A stretch of 64,000 nucleotides of DNA from assembly GCF_009738225.1 (NCBI RefSeq), contig NZ_CP018187.1, positions 1,932,501-1,996,500 on the forward strand, given 5' to 3'. The position numbers and the translations under genes are program-made. The stretch comes from Streptococcus salivarius. GTDB lineage: Bacteria > Bacillota > Bacilli > Lactobacillales > Streptococcaceae. Under the pieces are notes generated by a model. That model was not told the origin of the DNA. It saw nothing but the letters and a program-made list of their open reading frames with translations, and made no database searches. Positions 7,041 to 18,997 of the stretch are shown here, one piece after another (within the stretch, counting starts at the first letter, position 1; every line of letters begins with the position of its first letter).

Positions 7041-10000
7041 TTATACTTCTACGACTTCCAGGTCTTTTCCACCTAGGAGAATAAGGTATTTATCAATCTT
7101 ATCGATTTGATAGGCTTGGCTGAGTGCTTTAGCATAGAGGCTCATTTGCCCTTTGTAACGTTCCTTAAGTTCACTAGGATGAGTGAAGCGGTCCGTCTTA
7201 TAGTCAAAGAGGACAATACGGTCTTCAAGAAGAAGGTAGCCATCGATGATACCACGGACGACAAAGTCTTCTTTACTAGCGGGATCTTCTGCCAACATAG
7301 CAAATGGTGCTTCACGACGCAACTTACCACGGTTAGCTAGAATGAGCTTCCCAAGTTCGGTGTCAAAAAAGCCTAATAGCTTTTCTAACTGCACACGCGC
7401 CTTAACTTGATCATCTGCCGATACCCGACTCAAGGCCTGTGTCAAATCTTGGAGGGTCACCTTGTCAGAAAGAATCAAGCGTTGCATGAGTTCATGGGTG
7501 GCTGAACCAACTGCAGCTCCAGTGACCTTAGTTTTTTGCCCAAAGTCTGGAAGCTCAAAGGTAGCGGTAGTCTCAAGAGGTTGCACTTCCTCTTTCTTGT
7601 CCATAATATCCACCCCTTCGGTATCCATAACAGGTTCGTAGAAGGCTTTGAGCTGGCTCGGCGTACGCACAGATGGTAGGTCAATCGCTGGTGCATAAAG
7701 CTGGTTGAGTTTTTCAACACTTTCTAAGACAGTTAGGGCACGCTTAATGTCTTCCGTCTGGCGGTTGTTAGATAAGTCATCGGCATCTACTGCCGCCTTG
7801 ACTTGAACCTGACCAATAGCCTCTGGTGTCAACTCCTCAGCCTCAACAAAGCGAACAGTAAACTTGAGGTCCTTTCTCATAAAGGCGGTATCCAAAGCCA
7901 TGACCCAATCCTGATAAGTAGCGATTTGGTCACGTAGAGCTACTGGTAGGCGATTATTTTCGACATCCGTGCCAAATTGCTGGGTTAATTTTTCCTTACT
8001 ACCCTTACCAACCAGGTAGAGTTTTTTCTCTGCACGAGTCATTGCAACATAGAGCAGACGCATCTCTTCTGAGATACTTGCTCGACGCTCTTCCCTACGA
8101 TTTTCCTGGAAGGTTAAGGTCTCTAGAACAACATTTAACTTGGGCAAATTGGTGTTTATCTGGTCTTTAAGGTCAGCTAGGTACTTAATGCCAAGTCCTT
8201 TTTCACGGTTGATAATATACTTACCACTTAGTCCATCCCTACTGTGACCAATGAACTTGCGATTCATCTGCAAGACAAAAACATACTTGAATTCTAGCCC
8301 CTTGGACTTGTGAATCGTCATAAGGCTAACGGCATTTTTAGGAACCAAGTCTGTCACTTCCTCTAGGTCGTTACCGCTAGAAATGATCTTATCAATCATA
8401 CCAATAAAACGAGAAAGTCCCTTAAAACCAGTCTTTTCATAGGCATTGGCACGCAAAGCAAGGGCGTAGAGATTAGCCTGACGTTGCTCAGCTCGAGGGA
8501 GACTTCCAACATAATCATAATAGAAACGATCGTCGTAAATCTTCCAAATGAGGTCGTAGAGCGAGTGCCACTTACTGTAATCACGCCAATCTGCCAGAGT
8601 CTCAGTGAAAAGAGTCAACTTGGCATCAAGTCCTTGTGTGACAACTTCCGGATGAAGCCCTGTTTTAGTGCAAGCTACAAGAAGCTTGTCATAGAATTGT
8701 CCTTCGTCAGCCTGGACAGCAATACGAGCCAAATCATCCTCGTTGAAATTAAACATCGGTGAACGAAGGAGGGCAACGAGTGCATAGTCATTAAGAGGAT
8801 TATTGATGGCACGAAGGGTATCCAACATAATCATAACTTCTAGCGACTCTAGGTAACTTGACTTGTACTCGTCAGGAACCAAAGGGATTCCATGCTCCTC
8901 GAAGCTTGCCATCAAGTCCAGATAGGTGTTGCGGGTTGGTGCTAGGAGGGTAATGTCCTCAAAACGTACACCCTGCTTATGAAGGTTGATAATTTCTTTG
9001 ATAACCAAGGAAATCTCACCACTACTGATAGGTTGATCAGAACCTTCCTCGTCAGGAGTCACACTTGCTTCATCACTATTGTAAATCAGAACCTCAGTCT
9101 CATTTTCAGGATGGGGCTCTTTTTGCTTCTCGCTACCTGCTACCAACATATGCGTCTTGTCATAAAGGATATCTCCGATTTCCTGATCCATGAGGTGGCT
9201 GAAAACACCATTGGTCGCATCAAGAACTTCAGATTGGCTACGGAAGTTCTCTTTAAGGAGAATTAGCTTACCTGCATCTGGATTTTCAAGGAAGAGCTGG
9301 AACTTGCCATTAAAAATCTGAGGGTCTGCCTGACGAAAACGATAGATGGATTGCTTGATATCTCCCACCATGAATCGGTTGTGACCGTTAGAGAGGAGCT
9401 CCAACATGCGTTCTTGGGTATGGCTATTGTCTTGATACTCGTCTACCATTACTTCATGGTAACGGTCACGGTAGCTGGCTGCCACCTCTGGATTTTCCTC
9501 CAAAATACGGATGGCAAAGTGGGCAATATCTGAGAATTCAAAGGCATTTTCCTGAACCTTGGCCTGTAAATACTGGTCTGAAAAATCAAGCACAAAGGCC
9601 TGAAGCAGCTCTAACAGAGGTAGGATGTCATCATTATGCTTGGTCAAAACCTCGAGGACCGTTAGTTGGGTATCAATCTCACGCAACTGGGCCACAAACT
9701 CATTTTTGGTCTTGTTGTAAGCTTCCTTGTAGGCCTTGAGTTCCTCGTCTTTAGGACGGGTCATATTTGTCAAGCCAGTCCCTCCTGACAGAGTCAAGAG
9801 TTGTTTGAGCAAGTCCTCCATATCGGTTTGGTCATTGGCCAAGGCTCCCTCCAGAAGGCTAATGGCATCTGACACATTAATCAGATACTTGGCCTTGGCA
9901 AATTCACGCTGAGCTAGACCTAAATGGTCTCTTAAGAAGGCTAAGAAATCAGCCAACAAGCCATCTTTGAGACCCTCTAAAAGCTCAACTTTAGCCTTGT

Positions 10001-10694
10001 CTGGATTAGCATCCGTCTGCCCTTTTAAGAGATTCTGACGTAGCCATTTTTCAGGACCTGCAGTAGCCTGAGAAAAGTTATAGACATCGTAAACTAGATC
10101 ACGGAAGGCCTTACTAGTCTTACCATTTCCAGCGAAGTTGCGGACCAATTTTTGGAAAAGTTGGGCATCCTTGGCTTGCATGTAATCATTGAAGAGATCA
10201 ACATAAACCTCATTTTTCATGAGTATCTGCTCAGCAGGATCTGTCATGATGCGGAAAATAGGTGACACACCCAGGAGATAGCCATACTGATTAACCAATT
10301 TCTGGGTGAAGGCATCCATGGTTCCAATATCAGCCGTCCCAATCTTGGCTATCTGGTCTGAAAGAAAGGCACGCTCTTCATCCGTCTCAACTTCTCCCAA
10401 CTGCTCTGTCAGACGCTTTTCCAGACGCTCTTTCAACTCACCTGCAGCCTTTACCGTAAAGGTTGAGATAAAGAGTTGGTCAATACCAACGCCACGTCCA
10501 ATCATATCAAGGATACGCTCAACCATGACAAAGGTTTTTCCTGATCCGGCCGAAGCTGACACAAGAATATTGCTACCATTACTGTAAATGGCTTCAATCT
10601 GCTCAGGTGTTAACTTGCGTTCCTTGTCAGAAGCTGCTTCTTGGGCAATGCGTTCCTTAATCTCTGTTGGACTTAAAAAAGCTTTAGTCAACAT
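7041..10694 (-). CDS. rexA: ATP-dependent helicase/nuclease subunit A (AddA/RexA)
   Basis: A 1217-residue UvrD/RecB-type helicase with a C-terminal RecB-family nuclease. Visible motifs: Walker [11 protein letters not shown] near residue 50, motif [12 protein letters not shown], motif [14 protein letters not shown], motif [15 protein letters not shown], motif [18 protein letters not shown], and nuclease residues in the [22 protein letters not shown] segment near the C-terminus. With RexB it processes double-strand breaks for recombination, the Gram-positive counterpart of RecBCD. The start overlaps the rexB stop by 11 bases with an AGGAGGAC site, so the subunits are co-translated. Confidence 0.96.
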   Translation of the reverse strand: MLTKAFLSPTEIKERIAQEAASDKERKLTPEQIEAIYSNGSNILVSASAGSGKTFVMVERILDMIGRGVGIDQLFISTFTVKAAGELKERLEKRLTEQLGEVETDEERAFLSDQIAKIGTADIGTMDAFTQKLVNQYGYLLGVSPIFRIMTDPAEQILMKNEVYVDLFNDYMQAKDAQLFQKLVRNFAGNGKTSKAFRDLVYDVYNFSQATAGPEKWLRQNLLKGQTDANPDKAKVELLEGLKDGLLADFLAFLRDHLGLAQREFAKAKYLINVSDAISLLEGALANDQTDMEDLLKQLLTLSGGTGLTNMTRPKDEELKAYKEAYNKTKNEFVAQLREIDTQLTVLEVLTKHNDDILPLLELLQAFVLDFSDQYLQAKVQENAFEFSDIAHFAIRILEENPEVAASYRDRYHEVMVDEYQDNSHTQERMLELLSNGHNRFMVGDIKQSIYRFRQADPQIFNGKFQLFLENPDAGKLILLKENFRSQSEVLDATNGVFSHLMDQEIGDILYDKTHMLVAGSEKQKEPHPENETEVLIYNSDEASVTPDEEGSDQPISSGEISLVIKEIINLHKQGVRFEDITLLAPTRNTYLDLMASFEEHGIPLVPDEYKSSYLESLEVMIMLDTLRAINNPLNDYALVALLRSPMFNFNEDDLARIAVQADEGQFYDKLLVACTKTGLHPEVVTQGLDAKLTLFTETLADWRDYSKWHSLYDLIWKIYDDRFYYDYVGSLPRAEQRQANLYALALRANAYEKTGFKGLSRFIGMIDKIISSGNDLEEVTDLVPKNAVSLMTIHKSKGLEFKYVFVLQMNRKFIGHSRDGLSGKYIINREKGLGIKYLADLKDQINTNLPKLNVVLETLTFQENRREERRASISEEMRLLYVAMTRAEKKLYLVGKGSKEKLTQQFGTDVENNRLPVALRDQIATYQDWVMALDTAFMRKDLKFTVRFVEAEELTPEAIGQVQVKAAVDADDLSNNRQTEDIKRALTVLESVEKLNQLYAPAIDLPSVRTPSQLKAFYEPVMDTEGVDIMDKKEEVQPLETTATFELPDFGQKTKVTGAAVGSATHELMQRLILSDKVTLQDLTQALSRVSADDQVKARVQLEKLLGFFDTELGKLILANRGKLRREAPFAMLAEDPASKEDFVVRGIIDGYLLLEDRIVLFDYKTDRFTHPSELKERYKGQMSLYAKALSQAYQIDKIDKYLILLGGKDLEVVEV

Positions 10695-13600
10695 GGTTGT
10701 CCTCCTGGTCTTTTTTGTCTGCTTTTACAGCTTGATCAGTGACTGGAAAGGGGATGATATTTTCAGCAACTTGCATCTGATTATTGTCCTCGTCTTTTGT
10801 CATCAGCTCCAAATAGGCTTCCTTCTTGCCCTTACTTGGTAAACGCAAGAGTTTACGAGCCTGTCCCATGTGGCGGTCGGCCTCAAAATGAGTAATAGAC
10901 TTGATTTGATCCCCTTGAACAGACTTGCCATCCTCGGTATAAGGATTGACCGCAAAATTCCCACTTCGAATAATCTCAGCAGCATCTGTAAAGAGTTTTA
11001 TATTGTAGTCTAGCAAGGTTTCTAGGTCCTCCTTGTCATAGGTGACAGTCTTTTGCAAATCATAGTTTCCACCAGTCAAATGCTCTGTTTCTGAAGCCAC
11101 AAAAAGTCCCTTATAGGTTAATTCCTTATGAGCCTGAGCTGCTAGCTTATCCAGACCAAACTGAGCTAAGTTAAGCTGTGGGTCCTGCATGTGAAGATAC
11201 ATGGCACCAAAAAGCTGGTCAGCATCGACTATATAGGTTTGTCGAAGGGCCTCCAGATAGGTCACCAATTGCGGACTGAGGCCATTGTAGAATTTTTGAA
11301 TGTCAAAGACATTTTTACCTGACTTGTAGTCAACGACACCCAGAGCCCCATCCGTTAAACGGTCCACACGGTCAATAATCCCTGTAATCTTGATGCTATT
11401 TGCTAAGAGCAAATCAAACTTGGCTTCCTCACGCTCAACCTTAACAGCCGCATTGTCACGCAAAACACTGGCGGTTGAACGGACGATATCTTCCAAAATC
11501 TGACGAGACAAGCGACTCTCTTGGTCCTCTGTATAGAGAAGTTCAAAGGGTTGTTCCTGATTGGTCTGAGCAATAGCCTTTTCCAATTTATCATCGAAGT
11601 TTTCTGACGAAGAATCCCCCATAACACGCTCAAAGACACGGTGCAAGTAAGTCCCATGGTGTCGAGCATCTGGATGGATGGACTCCAACTCTTCAAGGCC
11701 CAAAACATAACGTAAGAAATAAAGATATTGATTGTTATAGAAGGTCGTCAGAGCCGAGGCTGATAATTTCAGTGGTTCTTCGCCCGGAAAGACCAGCTGC
11801 ATGACTTGATCATCCACCTTGGTCGTCGTCACATCGTCAATCACATTTGGAATCAAGACTTGGTCCTTATCAAGTCGCTTACGGAGATAACGCACAGCAA
11901 CTGACCAGAAAGTCTGCGTTTCCTTATCCAAATCAGCATCTAGATGGCTACTGTTAAGGGCAATGACAGTCGATAGAAGGTCCTTGTAGTTCCCAATCTG
12001 GTCACCCTTGGCCTCGAAACGATTACGTCCCTTTTCAACCAAAGGAAGACCAAGGTCAAGCAGCTCCTTCAAATAAACCGACATGTCATCTTGAGTCTCA
12101 TTGAGAATTTGTGGCTGACTAAGCACCAATTGTTCACTAGCCGCATTGAAAAGCGACATAGCCACAAAATGCCCCCGCTGACTATTGCTCTGCGTAACAA
12201 TATCCAAACTCCTATGCTCATCCGTCGCCTCATTGATACGACTACGTTCCTCATCAGACAGGAGACTCTTATTTTCCCCAACCTTTGGAAAATGCGACTG
12301 AGTCATGCCTAAGGCAAAAACGTAAGGAGCTGAATGTGGTTGAATCAAATCGTATTTCTTCACATTGACCACATCAACAGTGGCTGGAACCGTACGGTAA
12401 TCACAGGCCAACATTCCCGAACGCAAGATGGACAAAAAGTCGTCCACTGACAGTGTTTCTTCTCCAAAAATAGTCTCAACCTGTTCCAAGAGTTGGGTGA
12501 AAGACTTCCAGACCTGTTCATTCTGCTCTTTTTCAGCTTCACTGGCCTTGGCAGTCAAACTAGCCATCTGACTTGGCACTTGCACAGCCTCTAAAAAGAC
12601 CGCAAGTTTCTTAAGCAGACTAGAACCCTTTTGTTTGCGACTGTTAAGCAACTTGTCCAAAGGCTCTACCAGTTGTGAGCGCAAGGCATTAAGCTGGTCT
12701 AAATCATACTTATCACGACTATTGGCCGTAAAATCAGACAAGAACTTGTGACGCCCCTTGATATCTGCAAAATTGACATAATACTCAAAAAGGTCTAAGT
12801 CCTCTTGAGTAAAACCGCCATAGAGACCTGATTTTACGAGATTAAGCAAATCCTCGGCACGATAATTATAGCGCTTGATACGCTCTAGCGAATCCACAAA
12901 CTGCACCAAAGGATGGCTAGACATGGTTTCTTCCTTACCGAAATAATAGGGAATATCAAATTTTCGGAAAATCTGACCCACCTGAAGCTTATAACTCTCC
13001 TCATCACCAAGCAGGACCAAGATATCCTTGTAGCGCTTGCCATCCGCCAGCAACTGACGAATACTCTTGGCAACCTGAGCCACTTCTTCCTTTTGGTTGA
13101 CCACTTCCCAGACCTGCAAGGCTTGCTTGTCTTGATCAATAACCTTCTCATCTACCGTACTAAAATCATGACGGCTCTCCAAAAGACGACTAATACGTGC
13201 AAAAGAAGGATTGCCCTCTTTGTCTGTCGTCACGTAGTCAGGTGTCACCTTATAGGTCTGAGCCAAAGTCCTCAGAAAATCCACTGAAGCCTGATAAACA
13301 TTGCCATAAACAAAGTTAGCCTTATAAGCTTTTTGACTGGCATAGGTCCCAATGACAATCTGGTGGCACTTATCATTCAAGAGTGCAACCAGTGCTTCCT
13401 CCTCAGCTGAGAAACGCGTAAAACCATCAATGACCAAAACCGTGTTACTCAAGGCCTTATCTAGGTGGCCTGAGGTAATCTCCTTGAAGAAGGCACTGAG
13501 TTTTGATTGATTGTCGAAATCTCCCGCCAACAAGAGATCCTGAGCCGCACTGAAAATCCTTACCAAATCCTCTTGTTTCTCCGCCTGATCCAAATGCTGC

Positions 13601-14004
13601 AAATCCAGAACTGTCATATTAGCCTGCTGCAACTCTTTGTAAAGGTCCACCAATTGATTAATAAAGTTACTATCCTTGCGTAAACGACCATAAACCTTGA
13701 GCTCATCATCGCCCATATGTGACAAGACCTTATAAAAAATCATGGCCAGACCAGTATCATCCAACTGAGTTTTTGGGTTACTCGTATTGAGAATAAAGTA
13801 CCTAGCCATCTGAGTAAAACGAGTCACCGTAATCTCAAAGGACGCTGACTGAGGCAGGTATTCCAAGACCTTACGCTCCTTCTCAAATGATAGGGCATTA
13901 GGGGCAATATAAAAGACCCTCTTTCCCTTTTGAGCATAGCTAGTCGCCTGCTCCGTCAGAATTTCTGTTAAATCCTGAGACATATCCGTATAAAGTAATT
14001 TCAT
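10684..14004 (-). CDS. rexB: ATP-dependent nuclease subunit B (AddB/RexB)
   Basis: Partner of RexA, 1106 residues from [19 protein letters not shown]. The C-terminal nuclease motif is clear ([23 protein letters not shown], about residue 890). No Walker A motif is present near the N-terminus, and the cysteine expected at the start of the nuclease domain of Bacillus AddB is replaced ([16 protein letters not shown]). The AddB-type iron-sulfur staple is therefore probably absent, as in the Rex branch of the family. The ATG at 14004 has AAGGGACG upstream and is preferred to a longer in-frame start at 14061. Confidence 0.94.
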   Translation of the reverse strand: MKLLYTDMSQDLTEILTEQATSYAQKGKRVFYIAPNALSFEKERKVLEYLPQSASFEITVTRFTQMARYFILNTSNPKTQLDDTGLAMIFYKVLSHMGDDELKVYGRLRKDSNFINQLVDLYKELQQANMTVLDLQHLDQAEKQEDLVRIFSAAQDLLLAGDFDNQSKLSAFFKEITSGHLDKALSNTVLVIDGFTRFSAEEEALVALLNDKCHQIVIGTYASQKAYKANFVYGNVYQASVDFLRTLAQTYKVTPDYVTTDKEGNPSFARISRLLESRHDFSTVDEKVIDQDKQALQVWEVVNQKEEVAQVAKSIRQLLADGKRYKDILVLLGDEESYKLQVGQIFRKFDIPYYFGKEETMSSHPLVQFVDSLERIKRYNYRAEDLLNLVKSGLYGGFTQEDLDLFEYYVNFADIKGRHKFLSDFTANSRDKYDLDQLNALRSQLVEPLDKLLNSRKQKGSSLLKKLAVFLEAVQVPSQMASLTAKASEAEKEQNEQVWKSFTQLLEQVETIFGEETLSVDDFLSILRSGMLACDYRTVPATVDVVNVKKYDLIQPHSAPYVFALGMTQSHFPKVGENKSLLSDEERSRINEATDEHRSLDIVTQSNSQRGHFVAMSLFNAASEQLVLSQPQILNETQDDMSVYLKELLDLGLPLVEKGRNRFEAKGDQIGNYKDLLSTVIALNSSHLDADLDKETQTFWSVAVRYLRKRLDKDQVLIPNVIDDVTTTKVDDQVMQLVFPGEEPLKLSASALTTFYNNQYLYFLRYVLGLEELESIHPDARHHGTYLHRVFERVMGDSSSENFDDKLEKAIAQTNQEQPFELLYTEDQESRLSRQILEDIVRSTASVLRDNAAVKVEREEAKFDLLLANSIKITGIIDRVDRLTDGALGVVDYKSGKNVFDIQKFYNGLSPQLVTYLEALRQTYIVDADQLFGAMYLHMQDPQLNLAQFGLDKLAAQAHKELTYKGLFVASETEHLTGGNYDLQKTVTYDKEDLETLLDYNIKLFTDAAEIIRSGNFAVNPYTEDGKSVQGDQIKSITHFEADRHMGQARKLLRLPSKGKKEAYLELMTKDEDNNQMQVAENIIPFPVTDQAVKADKKDQEDNHVD

Positions 14005-14089
14005 AAGACGTCCCTTTCTTGTCTCTACACCAGTCGTTAGGCTAAGCAAGTCGCCATTCACTTAGCTCTAAGAACCACTAATCCTTGCT

Positions 14090-14098
14090 ATTATAACA
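14090..14098 (-). promoter_or_regulatory. Promoter of rexBA
   Basis: Extended -10 TGTTATAAT on the minus strand (TATAAT at 14090-14095), about 85 bases before the rexB start. No good -35 is seen. Confidence 0.55.
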
Positions 14099-14212
14099 CA
14101 GAATGAAGCAACAATCAGACTCCTCCCTCACGCCTTCCTCCTCCGATGTCCTAAGCTTCAGACATAAGCATAAGCTCAGCAGCAAAGAGCCCTACTTTAT
14201 GGATCTGTAACG

Positions 14213-14244
14213 AAAAAAAGAGCCAAATCCTTTGATTTAGCTCT
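14213..14244 (-). terminator. Terminator of the sensor-kinase pair
   Basis: Stem GAGCTAAATC / GATTTGGCTC with loop AAAG and seven minus-strand Ts. Confidence 0.85.
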
Positions 14245-14250
14245 ATATAT

Positions 14251-15624
14251 TTATTTAAAAATCAATTCCTGTTTGAAGAGGTAATCACCACTGCTTGTAA
14301 TCAGATTGGCATCACTATACTTCCTAAGAATATCCTTGGCTGAGTGAAGGTTAAGACCAGAGGTCTTCTTCTGATTTTCTTCCTGCATAATGGCATCAAG
14401 GTCAACTTTTTCTTCTTGCGTCCTATTTTCCATGACGAAATGGTAACTCCCATCCTTATCATGACGATGAAAACTAAAATTGATTTGACTGGCAGGCACC
14501 TGCTTACTCTCATCAATCGCATTACTAAAGAAAATGGACACCAGCAAGGTCAAGTCAACCACGTTCATGGTAAAGCCTGAAATCTCCTCAGGAATATCAC
14601 AAGTCACTGGAATATTACTACGTTTAGCCTCCATCATACGAGCCGAAAGAAGACTACGTAAGGGCAAGGATTGAATATTTTCTAGCTTAGGATTATCAAT
14701 GACACGGAAACGTTCAAACTCCTTGGCACTCTCTCTAAGAACATTCTGATACACCTGTTCAGCAAGGGCCTCTTCCTGGTCACGCACTTCCTCTGAAAAT
14801 TGTTCCACAACCGTCTGATAAGACTGTCTGTATTGTAACAATTCATTGTAGAGAAGATCAATCTTTTGGTTGGCCTTGGTCAAACTATTCAAATGCCGTT
14901 TTTCCTCCATGGCCAAACTCTCTTCCAAATACTGCCTAGACAGTTGATTAAGATGAGCAACTAGGAAAATAAAGGCCACTGCAGACAAGAGAACCCCTAA
15001 CATACGAAGTCTCAATTCCAAATCTAAAGAATAACCAGGTAACCAGTCATCTAAATTCATACTGAGAAAGATTCCCAATAAATAAGTAGCCATGGCTAAG
15101 GCAGCTCTTCTAGAAATCTGGAGGTTATGGAAAGAGTCATCACTATAGACCTTCCAACACTTCAAATCCAAGCCCAAGAAACGGTCAAAAACAAAATAAA
15201 GTGGCAAAATCAAACCGTAAGATAAGAGATAGAAAAGTGCATTAGACCCTACCTCAGCTACAGGGAGATTTAAGAGAAGGGGAATAAAGAAGAGTCCCAA
15301 TAAACGATAAAGCAAATCTGATGTCACCACTGGAAACAAGGTATGAAAAGCATACTGCGTTACCGTCCAAGTCTTTCCTTTAGCCAGAATAGCCAAAACC
15401 ATCAGAATAAAGACATCAGCAATCATGTTCATACTCTTAATATTATACTGAAGAACCACATCTAGCAGGGCTAAGGTCAGAAACACCGTCCAGGAGATAC
15501 GAATGTCTGTCATTCGTTTGAAAATAGCACAGTTTATCGTCAGCGTTATAATAATCTGAATGGCTAGAAAGGCATCTGTATTATAGAGATTTAAAAAATT
15601 TATTCCCAAAAACGACTCAAACAT
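14251..15624 (-). CDS. ComD/BlpH-like GHKL sensor protein lacking the phospho-acceptor histidine
   Basis: A 457-residue protein built like HPK10 peptide-sensing kinases: six or seven N-terminal membrane helices (residues 1-225), a coiled-coil dimerisation helix (about 235-300) and a C-terminal GHKL-type domain. The usual FRHDY phosphorylation motif is replaced by YRQSY (in LLQYRQSYQTVVEQF), so the histidine is gone. An N-box like sequence remains (FFSNAIDES), and a G-box remnant (TSGLNLHSAKDIL). No response regulator gene adjoins it. It lies 35 bases after a second gene of the same design. It may be a pseudokinase sensor or a decoy partner for another kinase. Confidence 0.75.
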   Translation of the reverse strand: MFESFLGINFLNLYNTDAFLAIQIIITLTINCAIFKRMTDIRISWTVFLTLALLDVVLQYNIKSMNMIADVFILMVLAILAKGKTWTVTQYAFHTLFPVVTSDLLYRLLGLFFIPLLLNLPVAEVGSNALFYLLSYGLILPLYFVFDRFLGLDLKCWKVYSDDSFHNLQISRRAALAMATYLLGIFLSMNLDDWLPGYSLDLELRLRMLGVLLSAVAFIFLVAHLNQLSRQYLEESLAMEEKRHLNSLTKANQKIDLLYNELLQYRQSYQTVVEQFSEEVRDQEEALAEQVYQNVLRESAKEFERFRVIDNPKLENIQSLPLRSLLSARMMEAKRSNIPVTCDIPEEISGFTMNVVDLTLLVSIFFSNAIDESKQVPASQINFSFHRHDKDGSYHFVMENRTQEEKVDLDAIMQEENQKKTSGLNLHSAKDILRKYSDANLITSSGDYLFKQELIFK

Positions 15625-15659
15625 CGAATCTCCTTTCTATATATTTTTTTACAAGTTGG

Positions 15660-16970
15660 TTAGTATTCAAATTGCTGTCTATAGATGAACTTATCATTCT
15701 TAAAGCTAAGTTTAGACTGAGGGTAACGCTCCATAATATCTTCGATCTGTTCATTGATTGACAGATGATTCTCGTACGCCTTGTGAGGTGCCTCAGCACT
15801 GTCTTGCGAAAGGGTTGTCTCTACAGAGAGGACCTGAACCTCACCACTTTGGTAATAAGACAGACGAACTAAGTTATTTTCTTGACCATGAGCTCTCAAC
15901 AAGGCATTGTCCAAGAAGGTCGTTAGGACAGCTGATAAATCCACTATATCAATATGGGATGGGGATATAGGGTCTGGAACCTCCATGATAAAATCAATTC
16001 CAACAGCATGAAACTCCATATACTTACTCTCAATGACGGAACGTAACAATTGAGAAAGAAGGTTGGGAATATCTGGCATAACCTTGCTGAAGGGAACTTC
16101 TTCCTCAGATAGGTTTTGACTGTCTCCCTCTTGACTAGTAGCCAGAACAGTCTTAGCCTTCTTAGGTACAACTACCTTAGGCACTCCATCACGGTATAAC
16201 TCCTGATAAAGATGGAGGATATGCCTACTAGATTCCTGTAAGCTCTGGAAATGACGTTCCTGCTCCTCTTTCAACTCCAGAAAAAGTTCATCCTTTATCC
16301 ACTGATTGGCATAGGAAACAACGATAAAGAAGGCTCCTGTTGCCAATAGAACGACCAACTTAGCATAATTGTTAACCACTTCCACAGGCCAGATACTAGC
16401 AAAGTAAGGCATGAATTCATTTAAAAGCCCATATGAAAGAAAGGCAAAGCTAACCCCAATAACAATAGGGGTGAAGTGTATGCGCAAGCGCTCCTTTTCC
16501 TCGACCTGCAAATATTCATAGCCAATAAAACGGTGAACCAAGAGGTAAATAGGATAGGTAACTACCACACAGATAAACTCCGTTAAAGATTCTGGAATAC
16601 GGCTAGTCAAGTCGGCTCCCAAAAGTAAAGGAAAGACGATTAATGACAAGCCCCGTATAATGATATTAGTTGTTCCCCAGGCATAAAAGCTATTAAATAC
16701 CGGCTCTATCCATGGCAAGTCTGGACGTTTGTAATAACTAAAACAAAATAATATGAGAGGATTAAGTAAAAATTTGAATCCCATAGGAAGAAGGGGAGTC
16801 AAAACAACTGACAAAAGACCACCTAATAAAAGTAGCCTCCAAGAAATCTTGACCCTACCAGCTGCATGAAACATCAGATAATTGACAAAGAAAATCAAGA
16901 GTGTGTCTATAGATATTAGCCAATGAAAATCTTTAAAAACAGCAAATAGCGATTCAATAATAAAAGTCAT
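15660..16970 (-). CDS. ComD/BlpH-like GHKL sensor protein, degenerate kinase domain
   Basis: A 436-residue relative of the next gene with about seven N-terminal hydrophobic segments (residues 1-220) and a cytosolic coiled coil (LELKEEQERHFQSLQESSRHILHLYQELYRDG). The FRHDY motif is absent; a lysine/valine-rich linker follows where it should be. An N-box like sequence survives (AVLTTFLDNALLRAHG) but no glycine-rich ATP-lid motif is visible. The ATG at 16970 has a GGGGGAAAAGA ribosome site. First gene of a two-gene operon with a good promoter. Catalytic activity is unlikely from sequence; a ligand-sensing or scaffolding role is inference. Confidence 0.7.
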   Translation of the reverse strand: MTFIIESLFAVFKDFHWLISIDTLLIFFVNYLMFHAAGRVKISWRLLLLGGLLSVVLTPLLPMGFKFLLNPLILFCFSYYKRPDLPWIEPVFNSFYAWGTTNIIIRGLSLIVFPLLLGADLTSRIPESLTEFICVVVTYPIYLLVHRFIGYEYLQVEEKERLRIHFTPIVIGVSFAFLSYGLLNEFMPYFASIWPVEVVNNYAKLVVLLATGAFFIVVSYANQWIKDELFLELKEEQERHFQSLQESSRHILHLYQELYRDGVPKVVVPKKAKTVLATSQEGDSQNLSEEEVPFSKVMPDIPNLLSQLLRSVIESKYMEFHAVGIDFIMEVPDPISPSHIDIVDLSAVLTTFLDNALLRAHGQENNLVRLSYYQSGEVQVLSVETTLSQDSAEAPHKAYENHLSINEQIEDIMERYPQSKLSFKNDKFIYRQQFEY

Positions 16971-17050
16971 TCTTTTCCCCCTCTCCCTTTAATCTGATTT
17001 AAGAAACTTCCTCAAAAATCCCCTAGGAAGCCCTTTTTACAACACTACTC

Positions 17051-17079
17051 ATTATATAGCTTTTTGTAAGTTTTCACAA
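17051..17079 (-). promoter_or_regulatory. Promoter of the sensor-kinase pair
   Basis: Minus-strand -35 TTGTGA (17074-17079), 17-base spacer, -10 TATAAT (17051-17056). Just upstream of the -35 is an imperfect direct repeat ACTTTATTAGA / ACTTTAATTAT, one helical turn apart, which could be a regulator site. Confidence 0.7.
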
Positions 17080-17175
17080 TAATTAAAGTTCTAATAAAGT
17101 CTATAATACCTCTAAGAATCCATTTATTTATATAAGATGGACTTACTATTAAATTAAAGTTACAAATGTAACATA

Positions 17176-17205
17176 AAAAGTTGAGATAATTTTATCTCAA
17201 CTTTT
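17176..17205. terminator. Bidirectional terminator
   Basis: Perfect 14-base arms AAAAGTTGAGATAA / TTATCTCAACTTTT. It ends the Hsp70/ABC operon on the minus strand and would also stop plus-strand transcription. Confidence 0.85.
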
Positions 17206-17248
17206 AGGTTATAACATTACTTTTTTAAGACTTTCACCCTTGTCAGGT

Positions 17249-18988
17249 CTAATCAGCTTTATAGTAGAATTGTTTGGCGTCAGATTGTGGTGATGCTGAC
17301 TGGGTAATCAAAATACGGTCTTTAGTATTATCCGAACCGTCCACAAATCCCTGTACTGTCGGAAGCGTTACTCCCTTAGGAATAAAGACAATCGCTGCTC
17401 CGGAAATACCCATCCTTAAACTTGATGTGAGATAGCCATTCTCAAGTTTTCCATTTGTATTTTCAACAACATAATTCTCAGGAGCTGTTAAATTGTCCTT
17501 AGAAAAATTCAGACTTAAGCCATTCCCATTCTTCCAAGTCCCTTCTAGGCTTTGGAAGTTATTATCCTTGATAGCATTAACATCCATACCTGTTTGTTCG
17601 GTCTTGGTTTCCGTTTTTGATTCTGTTTTAGCCTCTGATGAGCTTGATGTTGACTCTGATGATTGTGAAGAACTTGAAGATTCTGAGCTTTCAGATGTGC
17701 TAGCACTAGAGTAATGCTTGAGCAACTCTTGGTAAGCCTCTTGCATGTCATCTGGTGCTACCTTATAGGTCTGAACAGCCTTCTTATCGTAATTGCCCTT
17801 CCAGTAGTTCGTCACATAATAAACGGTACCGTTGGAGCCTAGAACGATTTGGTAAGAATCCTTATCTTGGTCAACCAAATCCTTATAGAGCTTGTTGTAA
17901 CCATTATAATTGCCACCAGTTTTATCATCAGCTGAAAAGTCCTTAAAGAGGGCTTTTTGTTCAGCAGCATCGTCTTCATACATAGCATGTTTCTTATCCT
18001 TCAAGGTATAAAGACGGAAGGATGATGTTGGGCTATAGTCTGCGGTCTTGCCACTATTCTCATTAATCCCTAAAGCAAAGGAATCAACCGTGTTTTTATA
18101 ATCCTTGAAATCATAGTTTGAGACTTCCTTGCCATTGATGATACCACTCGGAACACCAGTAATATGTTCATAGCCATCCGCATTGATGAGATTAGCAAGG
18201 ATGGTAATCGTTTGGCTGCTACCTTTTTCCTTAGGTGCCTTAAATGACAGGAAGGTTGGACTACCATCATTGACCTTGGTGATGCTGTCAAAGCTGCTTT
18301 GAACTAAAACAGCATCCTTGGCATAATCAGACTGATAGAGCCATTTCCCAAAAGCTTCCGTGATAGACTTAATGTCCTCAGTCGAATAGTCTGCAATATA
18401 AGTGGTTTCCTTATCACCATTGACATCAGTCTTAGTCTTGATATCTGCATTTGGCTTATTTGGATCGTTAGAAGACGATTCTGAGCTTGCATCACTACCA
18501 GAGGATGAACTACTTGATTCCAAAATATCCTTAATTATACTTTTAACTTGGCTACTTGAAGAACTAGACGAAGCCTCGCTAGACTCAACGACTTCAGAGC
18601 CTCCCTCAACCTGAGTATAGGTGTCTGATTCAGTCATTTCAACCTTCGCATCTCCTCCAGGTACCATACTTGGTGTGATACGGATAGTACCATCTGAGCT
18701 GCCGTTAGTTCCAGGCAACTTAAAGCTCAAAGAACGGTCTTCGCCGGCTTGGGCATTAGCCTGATAAGTATCCCCGGTCTCCGTATTTTTGACTTCGTAT
18801 TTGTCTCCCTTGATCTTACGAACTTCAAAACGCACCTTGTTCCCGGTATTCTTATCGACAACGGTTGTGGCATAAACTCTTGAAGATGATGTAAATGCCG
18901 TGCTCTGAGTGTATTTTCCAAGTACCATGAAGACCAAAAAGACAATCAAGGCTAAACCGATAAACTTTTTATGTTTAAACTGTTTCAT
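17249..18988 (-). CDS. Ser-rich surface protein with C-terminal DUF6287 domain
   Basis: A 579-residue extracytoplasmic protein with an N-terminal membrane anchor or uncleaved signal (residues 7-27, KFIGLALIVFLVFMVLGKY). Two low-complexity serine-rich linkers (about 135-175 and 425-450) separate a central folded region from a C-terminal block starting MDVNAIKDNNFQSLEGTWKNG at residue 468, which resembles DUF6287. There is no LPXTG motif or lipobox. It is the last gene of the Hsp70/ABC operon, and its AGGAGG site overlaps the end of the preceding gene. It is probably the cell-surface component of the system. Exact function unknown. Confidence 0.75.
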   Translation of the reverse strand: MKQFKHKKFIGLALIVFLVFMVLGKYTQSTAFTSSSRVYATTVVDKNTGNKVRFEVRKIKGDKYEVKNTETGDTYQANAQAGEDRSLSFKLPGTNGSSDGTIRITPSMVPGGDAKVEMTESDTYTQVEGGSEVVESSEASSSSSSSQVKSIIKDILESSSSSSGSDASSESSSNDPNKPNADIKTKTDVNGDKETTYIADYSTEDIKSITEAFGKWLYQSDYAKDAVLVQSSFDSITKVNDGSPTFLSFKAPKEKGSSQTITILANLINADGYEHITGVPSGIINGKEVSNYDFKDYKNTVDSFALGINENSGKTADYSPTSSFRLYTLKDKKHAMYEDDAAEQKALFKDFSADDKTGGNYNGYNKLYKDLVDQDKDSYQIVLGSNGTVYYVTNYWKGNYDKKAVQTYKVAPDDMQEAYQELLKHYSSASTSESSESSSSSQSSESTSSSSEAKTESKTETKTEQTGMDVNAIKDNNFQSLEGTWKNGNGLSLNFSKDNLTAPENYVVENTNGKLENGYLTSSLRMGISGAAIVFIPKGVTLPTVQGFVDGSDNTKDRILITQSASPQSDAKQFYYKAD

Positions 18989-18997
18989 GAGGTCCTC

